From Ruminococcaceae bacterium UBA4306 (lineage in GTDB: Bacteria; Bacillota; Clostridia; Oscillospirales; Acutalibacteraceae): a stretch of DNA of 5,989 nt. Shown one piece after another: positions 1 through 4,820 of this stretch. The notes below the pieces were generated by a model, which saw nothing but the letters and a program-made list of their open reading frames with translations, made no database searches and was not told the DNA's origin. Made by a program: the position numbers and the translations under genes. Within the stretch, counting starts at the first letter, position 1; each line of letters starts with the position of its first letter. The stretch covers positions 1 through 5,989 of the forward strand of contig DGUQ01000128.1 of the NCBI GenBank assembly GCA_002394725.1. Reading direction: 5' to 3'.

Positions 1-1184
1 CGGATCTTTTCGACCGCGTTATAGCCATATACCAGAACGCCGATAATGATGAAGGAATAGTAGCACAGCAAACGCCAGAACAGCATTGCCCAGAAGGTAC
101 CCGACTTTCCGAGGGAGCTGAATACGATGTAGAACAGACCCTCCGCCGCGCCGGCGTTACCCGGCGTCAGGATCAGTGAGATCGCCGACTGGATGAAGAT
201 ACACAGGATCAGCGCCTCAAAGAATCCGATATCGCCGCCGAAGGTATGCACCGCAAAAAACGGCATACTGCACATCGCAAGCTGCAGGATCACCGAAAGG
301 AGCAGCAGTTTGAAGAGCATCCCCCTGTCCTTGGTGATCATCTTGATGTTCGTGCTGTAATTGTTAAGAGAGCGAACCGCCCTCATGATCGTGTGATTCG
401 GCTTTTTCACGATACGGAGCTTTGCGCCGATCCTCACAAAAAAAGCGACGATACGCATCGCGATCTTTGGCGCGATGCCCGTGATAATGATCATCACAGG
501 GACGATCGTATAGCCGATCGCGCCGCAATACGAGGTGATCTTGATGCCGGGAGCCAACACGCCGTTAGTAACGCCGTTGCCGAAGATAAAGGCAAAAATG
601 CAGAGGATAACAAAACCGAACTGCATGGTGAAAAAGCCGCTCAGCGGCATCGCCGAGGAAGCGCCGTTGCTATAACCGTTAGAATGCAGATAATAGATCT
701 GGAACGGCTGACCGCCTGCGCCCGACGGCGTGATACAGTCGTAATACTTACCCAGTGCCGCGGTACAGAACGCATGGCGGAAGCTCACCTTCTCACCGAG
801 GTGACGCATCATGATCATGTACTTGACGGTCTCACAGCCGAGGAAGATCACCAGACAAAGGATGCCGCCCAGTATATACAAAACATTCGTAAAGTCAAAC
901 TTGATCGGCTCGGGAGCTTTTTTGGAAAACTCATTCGCCGCGGTAAAATAGATCACAGCCGCGTTGACCAGAACAAATGCGACAACACCGCCGCGCTTGA
1001 CCCATTTATTATTCTTTTTAGGTTCTTCGACCTGTTCGGGAGCTTCTTCGGGGCTTTGCCCCATCACTTCCTGATACAGTTTTTCGTTTTCAGCTTTTCT
1101 CTCGGCGCGGCGTTCCGCGCGCTGCTGCTTTTTTTCGGATTTCGACGGAGAAGATTTTTCCTTCTTGTCTGCCAACTGTACCAT
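1..1184 (-). CDS. Flippase-like (LPG synthase transmembrane domain) membrane protein, 3' end off window
   Basis: Partial gene: 394 codons are visible and it runs off the low-coordinate edge. Residues 1-62 form a cytoplasmic, very charged Lys/Arg/Glu/Ala-rich region, likely helical. At least six hydrophobic segments follow, at about 63-82, 101-122, 183-203, 221-245, 289-309 and 364-387. Two motifs identify the family: ITPSGAGGQPFQIYYL at 151-166 and TPGNAGAAEGLF at 340-351. These match the conserved ITP..GGQP.Q and PG..GA.E signatures of the lysylphosphatidylglycerol synthase transmembrane / UPF0104 family (TIGR00374-like), whose members act on membrane lipids or lipid-linked intermediates. 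The MprF catalytic domain is not seen, so LPG synthesis should not be assumed. Start: the GGGAGGG ribosome site abuts the ATG at 1184. A TTG at 1175-1173 (MADKKEK...) has 10-nt spacing from GGAGG and may be the true start. The gene has its own promoter at 1209-1237. Confidence 0.88.
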   Translation of the reverse strand, partial: MVQLADKKEKSSPSKSEKKQQRAERRAERKAENEKLYQEVMGQSPEEAPEQVEEPKKNNKWVKRGGVVAFVLVNAAVIYFTAANEFSKKAPEPIKFDFTNVLYILGGILCLVIFLGCETVKYMIMMRHLGEKVSFRHAFCTAALGKYYDCITPSGAGGQPFQIYYLHSNGYSNGASSAMPLSGFFTMQFGFVILCIFAFIFGNGVTNGVLAPGIKITSYCGAIGYTIVPVMIIITGIAPKIAMRIVAFFVRIGAKLRIVKKPNHTIMRAVRSLNNYSTNIKMITKDRGMLFKLLLLSVILQLAMCSMPFFAVHTFGGDIGFFEALILCIFIQSAISLILTPGNAGAAEGLFYIVFSSLGKSGTFWAMLFWRLLCYYSFIIIGVLVYGYNAVEKI

Positions 1185-1208
1185 CCCTCCCTTTACAAAG
1201 ATAACAGT

Positions 1209-1237
1209 ATTATACTATATATAAAATAGATTTGCAA
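1209..1237 (-). promoter_or_regulatory. Sigma-A promoter of the flippase-like gene
   Basis: Read on the minus strand, TTGCAA (-35, 1237-1232) is followed by exactly 17 bases and a perfect TATAAT (-10, 1214-1209). Transcription would begin near 1202, giving a leader of about 17-18 nt before the ATG at 1184. The short leader leaves no room for a riboswitch. Confidence 0.8.
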
Positions 1238-1275
1238 GAAATAATTGTCGTAACACCGCACAGCACGTTTTTTTA

Positions 1276-1331
1276 GTGAGGAGTTAGGAATGAGAAGTTG
1301 GGAATGAGGAATTAGGAGTGAGGAGTTAATA
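1276..1331. repeat. Four degenerate 14-bp tandem repeats
   Basis: Four consecutive 14-bp units at 1276-1289, 1290-1303, 1304-1317 and 1318-1331 fit the consensus RTGAGGARTTAGGA, with only a few substitutions each. They are purine-rich on the plus strand and non-coding. They lie in the intergenic region upstream of the flippase-like gene, on the far side of its promoter. Similar GAGGAATTAGGAGT-type runs occur between genes in many clostridial genomes (recollection, not searched). Confidence 0.8.
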
Positions 1332-1339
1332 TTTGTAGT

Positions 1340-1413
1340 GGAGGGGCTTGTTGCTCAGCCGCAGACGGCACCCCTCTGCCTTTTGGGCACCTCCCCAACG
1401 GGGAGACCCCTCC
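1340..1413. repeat. Nested palindromic intergenic repeat
   Basis: Outer arms GGAGGGG (1340-1346) and CCCCTCC (1407-1413) are perfectly complementary. Inside lies a tight hairpin, CTCCCC (1391-1396), AAC, GGGGAG (1400-1405). Both strands have short open frames across it with no ribosome site and no protein-like composition, so it is read as a non-coding extragenic element. It sits directly next to the 14-bp tandem units, so the two may form one composite repeat. Confidence 0.65.
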
Positions 1414-1464
1414 CGAAACATTTCCGATATATGTCACAAAACGCGAAGCAGATAATGCTTTTCC

Positions 1465-1494
1465 GTAGGGTACGGCGCTCGCGACGTACCCTAC
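1465..1494. repeat. 10-bp perfect inverted repeat (palindromic element)
   Basis: GTAGGGTACG (1465-1474) and CGTACCCTAC (1485-1494) are perfect reverse complements around a 10-nt GC-rich loop that can pair further (GCG with CGC). No T-run follows on either strand, so it is not a terminator. The sequence style resembles dispersed repetitive extragenic palindromes. Copy number elsewhere in the genome cannot be judged from this window. Confidence 0.7.
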
Positions 1495-1526
1495 AAACTC
1501 TCTGCAACGCTTGCGATATATATCAT

Positions 1527-1551
1527 CCTGTGGGATGTTCACAGGCTTTTT
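1527..1551 (+). terminator. Plus-strand terminator-like hairpin without an assigned gene
   Basis: CCTGTG (1527-1532), a 7-nt loop and CACAGG (1540-1545) are followed by CTTTTT in the plus orientation. The stem is short (6 bp) but the T-run position is right for intrinsic termination. No plus-strand gene lies upstream in the window, so it would end an unknown short transcript or be part of the adjacent repeat element. Confidence 0.4.
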
Positions 1552-1570
1552 ATTCGATGATCCCCATAAA

Positions 1571-1599
1571 CAACAAAAGACCCCACACGAAGTGGGGTC
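1571..1599 (-). terminator. Intrinsic terminator of the 350-aa surface protein gene
   Basis: On the minus strand GACCCCAC (1599-1592), loop TTCGT and GTGGGGTC (1586-1579) form an 8-bp GC-rich stem, followed by TTTTGTTG and more T-rich sequence. It begins 34 nt after the stop codon at 1634-1636. This is a standard rho-independent terminator. Confidence 0.9.
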
Positions 1600-1633
1600 G
1601 ATGTTATATCTTTATTCCTTAATCACAAGGAGA

Positions 1634-2686
1634 TCAAGCGCGCTCCTTCTTGCGAGCGAAGAAGATAACGCCTGCAGCTGCAACCATTACGCCGAGCATA
1701 ATGAACAGTACAGTCTCGGTCTGACCGGTCTGGGTGTTGGAAGCAGAACCGCTCTTGGAGCTGGAAGAACTGCCGGAACCCGAGGAACCGCCGCTGGAAC
1801 CGGAACCGCTGGAACCGGAACCGCTGGAACCGGAGTCACTGGAACCGCCCGAACCCTTATCGTTTACATCGCTGCTGGATTCGTCAGCCAAGCTGGATTT
1901 ATCCTTGCTCCAATCAGCAGTAACACTTGCCTCAGAAATCGCCTTCTCTACATCGGATTTACCGAGACCAAGAGCCTTAGCGGTATCGTCAAGCAAAGTC
2001 TGGTCATCCTTACCCGCATACTGACGAGCATTCTCGAGCTTATCCTTCAGGAAGTTGACGAAGATTTCATACTTGGATGTGCCGGAAGGGCAAGTTTCAC
2101 CAACTACATTACCAATAGAAGTTGCCTGAAGAATAGGACCACAACTAGAGGTGTTAGCCCATCTTGCTTCCATGCTGGTCTTTTTGGAGTCAACAGGGTT
2201 TTCAATCATCTTGCTGGGATTTGCGCTGGCAGTGTCACCAAAGCACTCCGTTGTCAGCATCAGATCGTATGTCTCGGCGCTGGTATCGTTGTTATTGAAG
2301 ATGATACCATACTCTTTACCTGCTTCAACACCTAAAGCGGCAGCATCAAAAGACCAGATGTTGTTTTCGCCTTTGGTTCCGCCGAGTTTCTTTTTTGAAC
2401 CCCATGCAGCCAGTTCCTGTCCATTAATCTCGTGAATATAGAACAGAATCGAAGATGCGCTTTCCCAACCTGCGGAAGCAGCGTCAAATTTAATAACACC
2501 GTCGCCGGTAGGTGCAACATCTCTCTCAGAACCCTGAGATGTAACGTCGCCGTCTGCGCCCTGCTCTGCAACCGCGGTGGTAGCGCCGTCAGCAGCAACC
2601 TCTACCTGAGCGGCAGAGAAAGAAACCGCGCATACGCTCATGACCAGCATCGCGATAAGAGCCAGGCTCAAAAACTTTTTGAACAT
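1634..2686 (-). CDS. Secreted, surface-anchored protein (350 aa) with Gly/Ser linker and QTG-type C-terminal anchor
   Basis: Residues 1-26 are a signal peptide (MFKK, hydrophobic core, ending FSAA). A low-complexity stretch follows to about 60. A folded module spans about 62-255; its first half (62-155) is rich in aromatic residues, with key pieces GWESASSILFYIHEING, AAWGSKK and YGIIFNNN. The second half has SIGNVVGETCPSG and a Leu/Asp-rich helical end. Residues 273-316 are a Gly/Ser linker encoded partly by 15-bp tandem repeats. NTQTG (317-321), a helix at about 325-344 and RKKERA resemble a sortase-type sorting signal, but without a classical LPXTG. The N-terminal module resembles beta-sandwich starch-binding modules (CBM25/26-like) and Ruminococcus Sas20-type surface proteins; this is from memory and tentative. 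Start chosen at 2686 because GGAGGAG lies 6 nt upstream; an in-frame ATG at 2758 has no ribosome site and falls at the predicted transcription start. It has its own promoter and terminator, so it is probably monocistronic. Confidence 0.88.
   Translation of the reverse strand: MFKKFLSLALIAMLVMSVCAVSFSAAQVEVAADGATTAVAEQGADGDVTSQGSERDVAPTGDGVIKFDAASAGWESASSILFYIHEINGQELAAWGSKKKLGGTKGENNIWSFDAAALGVEAGKEYGIIFNNNDTSAETYDLMLTTECFGDTASANPSKMIENPVDSKKTSMEARWANTSSCGPILQATSIGNVVGETCPSGTSKYEIFVNFLKDKLENARQYAGKDDQTLLDDTAKALGLGKSDVEKAISEASVTADWSKDKSSLADESSSDVNDKGSGGSSDSGSSGSGSSGSGSSGGSSGSGSSSSSKSGSASNTQTGQTETVLFIMLGVMVAAAGVIFFARKKERA
1791..1835. repeat. Three 15-bp tandem repeats encoding Ser/Gly linker
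   Basis: Three near-identical 15-bp units with plus-strand sequence CCGCTGGAACCGGAA (1791-1805, 1806-1820, and 1821-1835 with one change) lie inside the 350-aa protein gene. On the minus strand they encode a repeated Ser-Ser-Gly-Ser-Gly-type unit of the flexible linker. Linker length could vary between strains by slippage. Confidence 0.8.
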
Positions 2687-2692
2687 AATAAT

Positions 2693-2699
2693 CTCCTCC
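2693..2699 (-). promoter_or_regulatory. Ribosome binding site deciding the 2686 start
   Basis: GGAGGAG on the minus strand lies 6 nt before the ATG at 2686-2684. It is near-ideal and fixes the start immediately before a signal peptide, ruling out the longer in-frame start at 2758. Confidence 0.85.
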
Positions 2700-2721
2700 G
2701 TAATCAAATTACTATTCTTTC

Positions 2722-2748
2722 GGAAGAGATGCCTAGACCTACTCTTCC
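2722..2748 (-). promoter_or_regulatory. Leader hairpin in the 5' UTR of the 350-aa protein gene
   Basis: GGAAGAG (2748-2742) and CTCTTCC (2728-2722) are perfect 7-bp arms around a 13-nt loop, starting about 6 nt into the predicted transcript. No T-run follows, so it is not a terminator. A 5' stem-loop could stabilise the mRNA or bind a regulator. The function is inferred. Confidence 0.5.
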
Positions 2749-2760
2749 TTAGTACCATAT

Positions 2761-2789
2761 ATTATAGCGCAAAAATCAAAATTTTTCAA
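2761..2789 (-). promoter_or_regulatory. Sigma-A promoter of the 350-aa surface protein gene
   Basis: On the minus strand TTGAAA (-35, 2789-2784), a 17-nt AT-rich spacer and a perfect TATAAT (-10, 2766-2761) predict a start near 2754. This gives a leader of about 68 nt, which contains the 2722-2748 hairpin. T- and A-rich DNA upstream (2790-2870) may act as an UP element. Confidence 0.82.
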
Positions 2790-2870
2790 TATAAAACTGA
2801 TAAAACGACACACAAAAGTAAACAAAAATCAATTTTATATTTACTGCACATTTAACAAATTTTTTTACAG

Positions 2871-2902
2871 TATCATCCAATTCCGGAAGTATTTGAATGA
2901 TA
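2871..2902 (-). other. 10-bp stem-loop downstream of the 107-aa gene
   Basis: Read on the minus strand, TATCATTCAA (2902-2893) pairs with TTGGATGATA (2880-2871) around a 12-nt loop; all ten positions pair, one as a G-U. On the plus strand that position is a C-A mismatch, which suggests a role in minus-strand RNA. It starts about 34 nt after the stop at 2936. The following bases are A-rich rather than T-rich, so it is not a standard terminator. It could be a 3'-UTR stabilising structure. Confidence 0.4.
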
Positions 2903-2935
2903 TGTCGAAATAAGAAATTTCGCTCAGCCGTCTTA

Positions 2936-3259
2936 TTATTCGCCTCTGTTTCGCTTAGCCATGACGACGGCAAAGACAACGATCGCCGCAAAGCATACCG
3001 CACAGATACAGACGATCCAGACCGTAGCGACACGCGTGTTGATACCGTCTTCCTTTATTTCATCCGCGTCGAACTCCGTACCCTGTTGGACGTCAAGCAA
3101 CGCATGGGACGCGGTTGTGATGATCGCGGCGTCAGCTCCGTTATCGGAAGTATACGGCTGACTGTCCTGTAAAGGTGCTGTTCGCGCGGAAGTACTGACC
3201 GCAAGGATGGACAGCGCTGCAATCAGTACTGTCAATGTTAATAGTACAACCCTCTTCAT
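2936..3259 (-). CDS. Small secreted bitopic membrane protein, 107 aa, unrecognised
   Basis: I do not recognise this family. Residues 1-27 form a signal-type N-terminus (MKRVV, hydrophobic core). About 50 polar residues follow (SQPYTSDNGADAAI..., FDADEIKEDG). A strong hydrophobic helix spans about 78-101, and the tail is AKRNRGE. The predicted layout is an exported ectodomain of about 50 residues held by one C-terminal helix. No TG or LPXTG-like motif precedes the helix, so sortase attachment is unlikely. If the N-terminal segment is not cleaved it would be a hairpin membrane protein. Start at 3259 was chosen because GGAGG lies 5 nt upstream, rather than an in-frame ATG seven codons earlier that overlaps the hairpin at 3278-3315. 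It begins 65 nt after the cohesin-like gene's stop, so it is probably the second gene of that operon, expressed by read-through of the hairpin. It may be an accessory or partner of the larger protein. Confidence 0.72.
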   Translation of the reverse strand: MKRVVLLTLTVLIAALSILAVSTSARTAPLQDSQPYTSDNGADAAIITTASHALLDVQQGTEFDADEIKEDGINTRVATVWIVCICAVCFAAIVVFAVVMAKRNRGE

Positions 3260-3264
3260 ATTTT

Positions 3265-3269
3265 CCTCC
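3265..3269 (-). promoter_or_regulatory. Ribosome binding site of the 107-aa gene
   Basis: GGAGG on the minus strand with AAAAT (5 nt) before the ATG at 3259. It lies 8 nt after the base of the 3278-3315 hairpin, so folding of that hairpin leaves it exposed. Confidence 0.75.
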
Positions 3270-3277
3270 AAAATAAC

Positions 3278-3315
3278 CATACTGAGGTCTGATCACAGTG
3301 CCAAACCTCAGTATG
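3278..3315 (-). terminator. 11-bp hairpin between two genes: leaky terminator or attenuator
   Basis: CATACTGAGGT (3315 end, read on minus) and ACCTCAGTATG are perfect 11-bp arms around a 16-nt loop. It begins about 10 nt after the stop of the 397-aa gene. On the minus strand GTTATTTTGG follows, a modest T-run. Termination here would reduce expression of the 107-aa gene, which has no convincing promoter of its own. Alternatively it is an intercistronic RNA-stabilising or processing structure. Confidence 0.6.
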
Positions 3316-3324
3316 TTATTGATC

Positions 3325-4518
3325 TTAGGATTCGGATGAATCGTCAACTGATTGTGTATTCTCCTCCGCAGGAGCTTCCGCCTCAACAGTCTCGGGAGCA
3401 TCCGCAATGGGAGTCGCCGCTTCGGGTGCGTCGGCAGGAGCGTTCTCAGCACCGCCGATAGACACAGCTGCCGCCGCGTTATCGGCAGGCTTCTTCTTCA
3501 TGAAGAAATATACCGCCGCGCCGCCGCCTGCGATCACGACCAGCGCAATGATGATCCAAAGGATGGGTGAGCCGCCTTTTTTGTCGTCTGTGCCGGCGAC
3601 CACGGGCGCCTGATCGGAGGTAGCGGTCACGTTGCCGTCCGCGTCAGTCGCGATCACAAAGTAGCCGTCAGCCGTAGTAGCGGCAGGAGCGGTTGTTGCG
3701 CTCGCGTCAGACTTGTTTCCGTTCTCAGCAGCTGCTGCGTTTGCAGCTGCGTTATTCTGTGCGGAGCCGCCGTTTGCCGCGTTGGCAGCACCGTTATTGG
3801 CGGCGCCGTTATTCGCTGAGTTGCCGTTATCGGCTGATTGATTACCGGCGTTCTGCGCTTTCGCGTTACCGGACTTATTGGATTGGTCAACAACGCCGGG
3901 GATGTCGGGATCGGCGTTTTTGCTGGTACCGTCGTAGGAGGGGATATAATTACCGTGCTCCTCGGGCTCGGAATCATTCCATTCCGGAGGCGCATCCTTG
4001 ATGACTTCCTCGCCGTTGACCAGAACGGTATCGGTGAATTCATAGGTTTCAAGGACGGGCTTCGGATCATTCGCGTCAAACGCGAGATTGCCGTACAGGA
4101 AACGAATGCGATATGAGATATGGGTATCGTTCGAGTCTTCCTTAGCCTTTAAGTTCAAGGTGATAAAATGACGCTTAGAGGAGAAGTCAACACCCTTGAG
4201 GATCGACCATACACCTCTGACCTCACCGTCCAGATCGGTGTTGATCACCGCGATCCACTCGTCGGGATTGGTGTTGTCATTATAGTCTGCTACCGAATCA
4301 AGGCTGAATACGGCGGAATCATAGTAGAATGAAAAATCCGTACCGACAACCGGCTCAGACGCTTTGTCAAGGCTGAAAATATAGGTAACCTCATCGCCTT
4401 TCTTAACGTCAATGGCTGTTTCCTTCTTTTCAACATCAGCGGAAGCGCTGACAACGGAAGCGGTGAAAGTACCGAAAATCAGCATGCAAACGCAGAGCAG
4501 GGAGATCCACTTCTTCAT
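3325..4518 (-). CDS. Secreted membrane-anchored protein with one cohesin-like module, 397 aa
   Basis: Residues 1-27 are a signal peptide ending SASA. Residues about 33-170 form a beta-rich module of cohesin-like pattern: IDVKKGDEVTYIFSL, then GTDFSFYYDSAVFSL, a central DGEVRGVWSILKG, and a late strand ITLNLKAKE. This is the usual order of strands in type I cohesins, which bind dockerins. Residues about 200-270 are an Asn/Ala/Gly low-complexity linker. A Thr/Ala/Asp-rich stretch (275-315) precedes a membrane helix at about 318-340. KKK follows it, then a 57-residue Ala/Pro/Glu/Asp tail predicted to be cytoplasmic. The tail is unlike a sorting signal, which would have only a few basic residues. 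ATG at 4518 has AAAGGA 10 nt upstream and a strong promoter at 4561-4589. Cohesin assignment is by pattern only; other carbohydrate-binding beta-sandwich families could look similar. Confidence 0.85.
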   Translation of the reverse strand: MKKWISLLCVCMLIFGTFTASVVSASADVEKKETAIDVKKGDEVTYIFSLDKASEPVVGTDFSFYYDSAVFSLDSVADYNDNTNPDEWIAVINTDLDGEVRGVWSILKGVDFSSKRHFITLNLKAKEDSNDTHISYRIRFLYGNLAFDANDPKPVLETYEFTDTVLVNGEEVIKDAPPEWNDSEPEEHGNYIPSYDGTSKNADPDIPGVVDQSNKSGNAKAQNAGNQSADNGNSANNGAANNGAANAANGGSAQNNAAANAAAAENGNKSDASATTAPAATTADGYFVIATDADGNVTATSDQAPVVAGTDDKKGGSPILWIIIALVVIAGGGAAVYFFMKKKPADNAAAAVSIGGAENAPADAPEAATPIADAPETVEAEAPAEENTQSVDDSSES

Positions 4519-4528
4519 ATCAAAACAT

Positions 4529-4534
4529 TCCTTT
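4529..4534 (-). promoter_or_regulatory. Ribosome binding site of the 397-aa cohesin-like gene
   Basis: AAAGGA on the minus strand, 10 nt before the ATG at 4518. It is weaker and more distant than the sites of the other genes here, suggesting moderate translation. Confidence 0.55.
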
Positions 4535-4560
4535 CAGAACTAATTTGTTATTATGTGATC

Positions 4561-4589
4561 ATTATAATACAATACCGCGTATAATTCAA
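4561..4589 (-). promoter_or_regulatory. Sigma-A promoter of the cohesin-like gene and probably the 107-aa gene
   Basis: On the minus strand TTGAAT (-35, 4589-4584), 17 bases and a perfect TATAAT (-10, 4566-4561) predict a start near 4554 and a leader of about 36 nt. The following gene's lack of a clear promoter suggests this one drives both. Confidence 0.82.
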
Positions 4590-4675
4590 TAAATAAATTG
4601 TAAACACTCTGCACAAACAATGTATTAGCCGCGTGATATCGTGTTATCCTAATTACTATTCAATCCCTTTACCAT

Positions 4676-4724
4676 CTATTTCGGTAGCAGACCGATAAGA
4701 ATGGTCGGTTTTTATCGAAAATAG
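4676..4724. other. Folded intergenic element of about 50 nt
   Basis: Outer arms CTATTTCG (4676-4683) and CGAAAATAG (4716-4724) pair with one bulge. Inside, ACCGA (4691-4695) and TCGGT (4705-4709) form a hairpin followed on the plus strand by TTTTTAT. It lies between the GC-rich hairpin at 4760-4782 and the promoter at 4561-4589, in the non-coding stretch 4590-4759 where no gene is seen. It could be a plus-strand weak terminator, an operator-like cruciform or a small RNA. None of these can be chosen from the sequence. Confidence 0.4.
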
Positions 4725-4759
4725 TATCCGTCCGACTGAAATGCTTATAAAGTACACGA

Positions 4760-4782
4760 CCCCCCTTCACAAGGAAGGGGGG
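4760..4782 (-). terminator. GC-rich hairpin ending the QTG-anchored cohesin-like gene
   Basis: CCCCCCTTC and GAAGGGGGG are perfect 9-bp arms around a 5-nt loop, starting 38 nt after the stop at 4821-4823. The stem is very stable and symmetric on both strands. The T-tract is poor in the minus direction (TCGTGTACTTTAT) and moderate in the plus direction (CGTATATTTTAG). It is the best candidate terminator for the upstream gene. Confidence 0.6.
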
Positions 4783-4820
4783 CGTATATTTTAGTTCGGA
4801 AATACTAAGCCGAATGTTTA

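Noticed and set aside
246..1229. 327-codon plus-strand open frame
   Set aside because: It is antisense to the flippase-like gene. The product is rich in Arg/His/Asp with no domain pattern, it has no ribosome site, and the minus-strand frame has clear family motifs.
1276..1331. CRISPR array
   Set aside because: The 14-bp units are contiguous, with no spacers between them, and there are no cas genes nearby.
1312..1622. Short overlapping open frames on both strands in the repeat region
   Set aside because: They follow palindromic non-coding DNA, have no ribosome sites, and give products with no secretion or domain signals.
1511..2335. 274-codon plus-strand open frame
   Set aside because: It is antisense to the 350-aa protein gene. 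Its Gly/Thr/Ala repeat region is just the complement of the Gly/Ser linker repeats, and it crosses a real minus-strand terminator.
2687..2758. Longer start for the 350-aa protein (ATG at 2758)
   Set aside because: It would put 24 basic residues before the signal peptide, has no ribosome site, and lies at or before the predicted transcription start.
2776..3033. 85-codon minus-strand frame overlapping the end of the 107-aa gene
   Set aside because: It has no ribosome site and a Ser/Arg-rich composition. Most of it covers AT-rich intergenic DNA, and it overlaps the better-supported gene.
3276..3304. Possible separate promoter for the 107-aa gene (TTGGCA, 17 nt, TATGGT)
   Set aside because: The -10 matches at only four of six positions, it overlaps the hairpin, and the start point would fall on the ribosome site, leaving almost no leader.
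3654..4079. 141-codon minus-strand frame inside the cohesin-like gene
   Set aside because: It is in another frame of the same strand. The Thr/Pro/Ile/Arg-rich product has no ribosome site and comes from the low-complexity linker.
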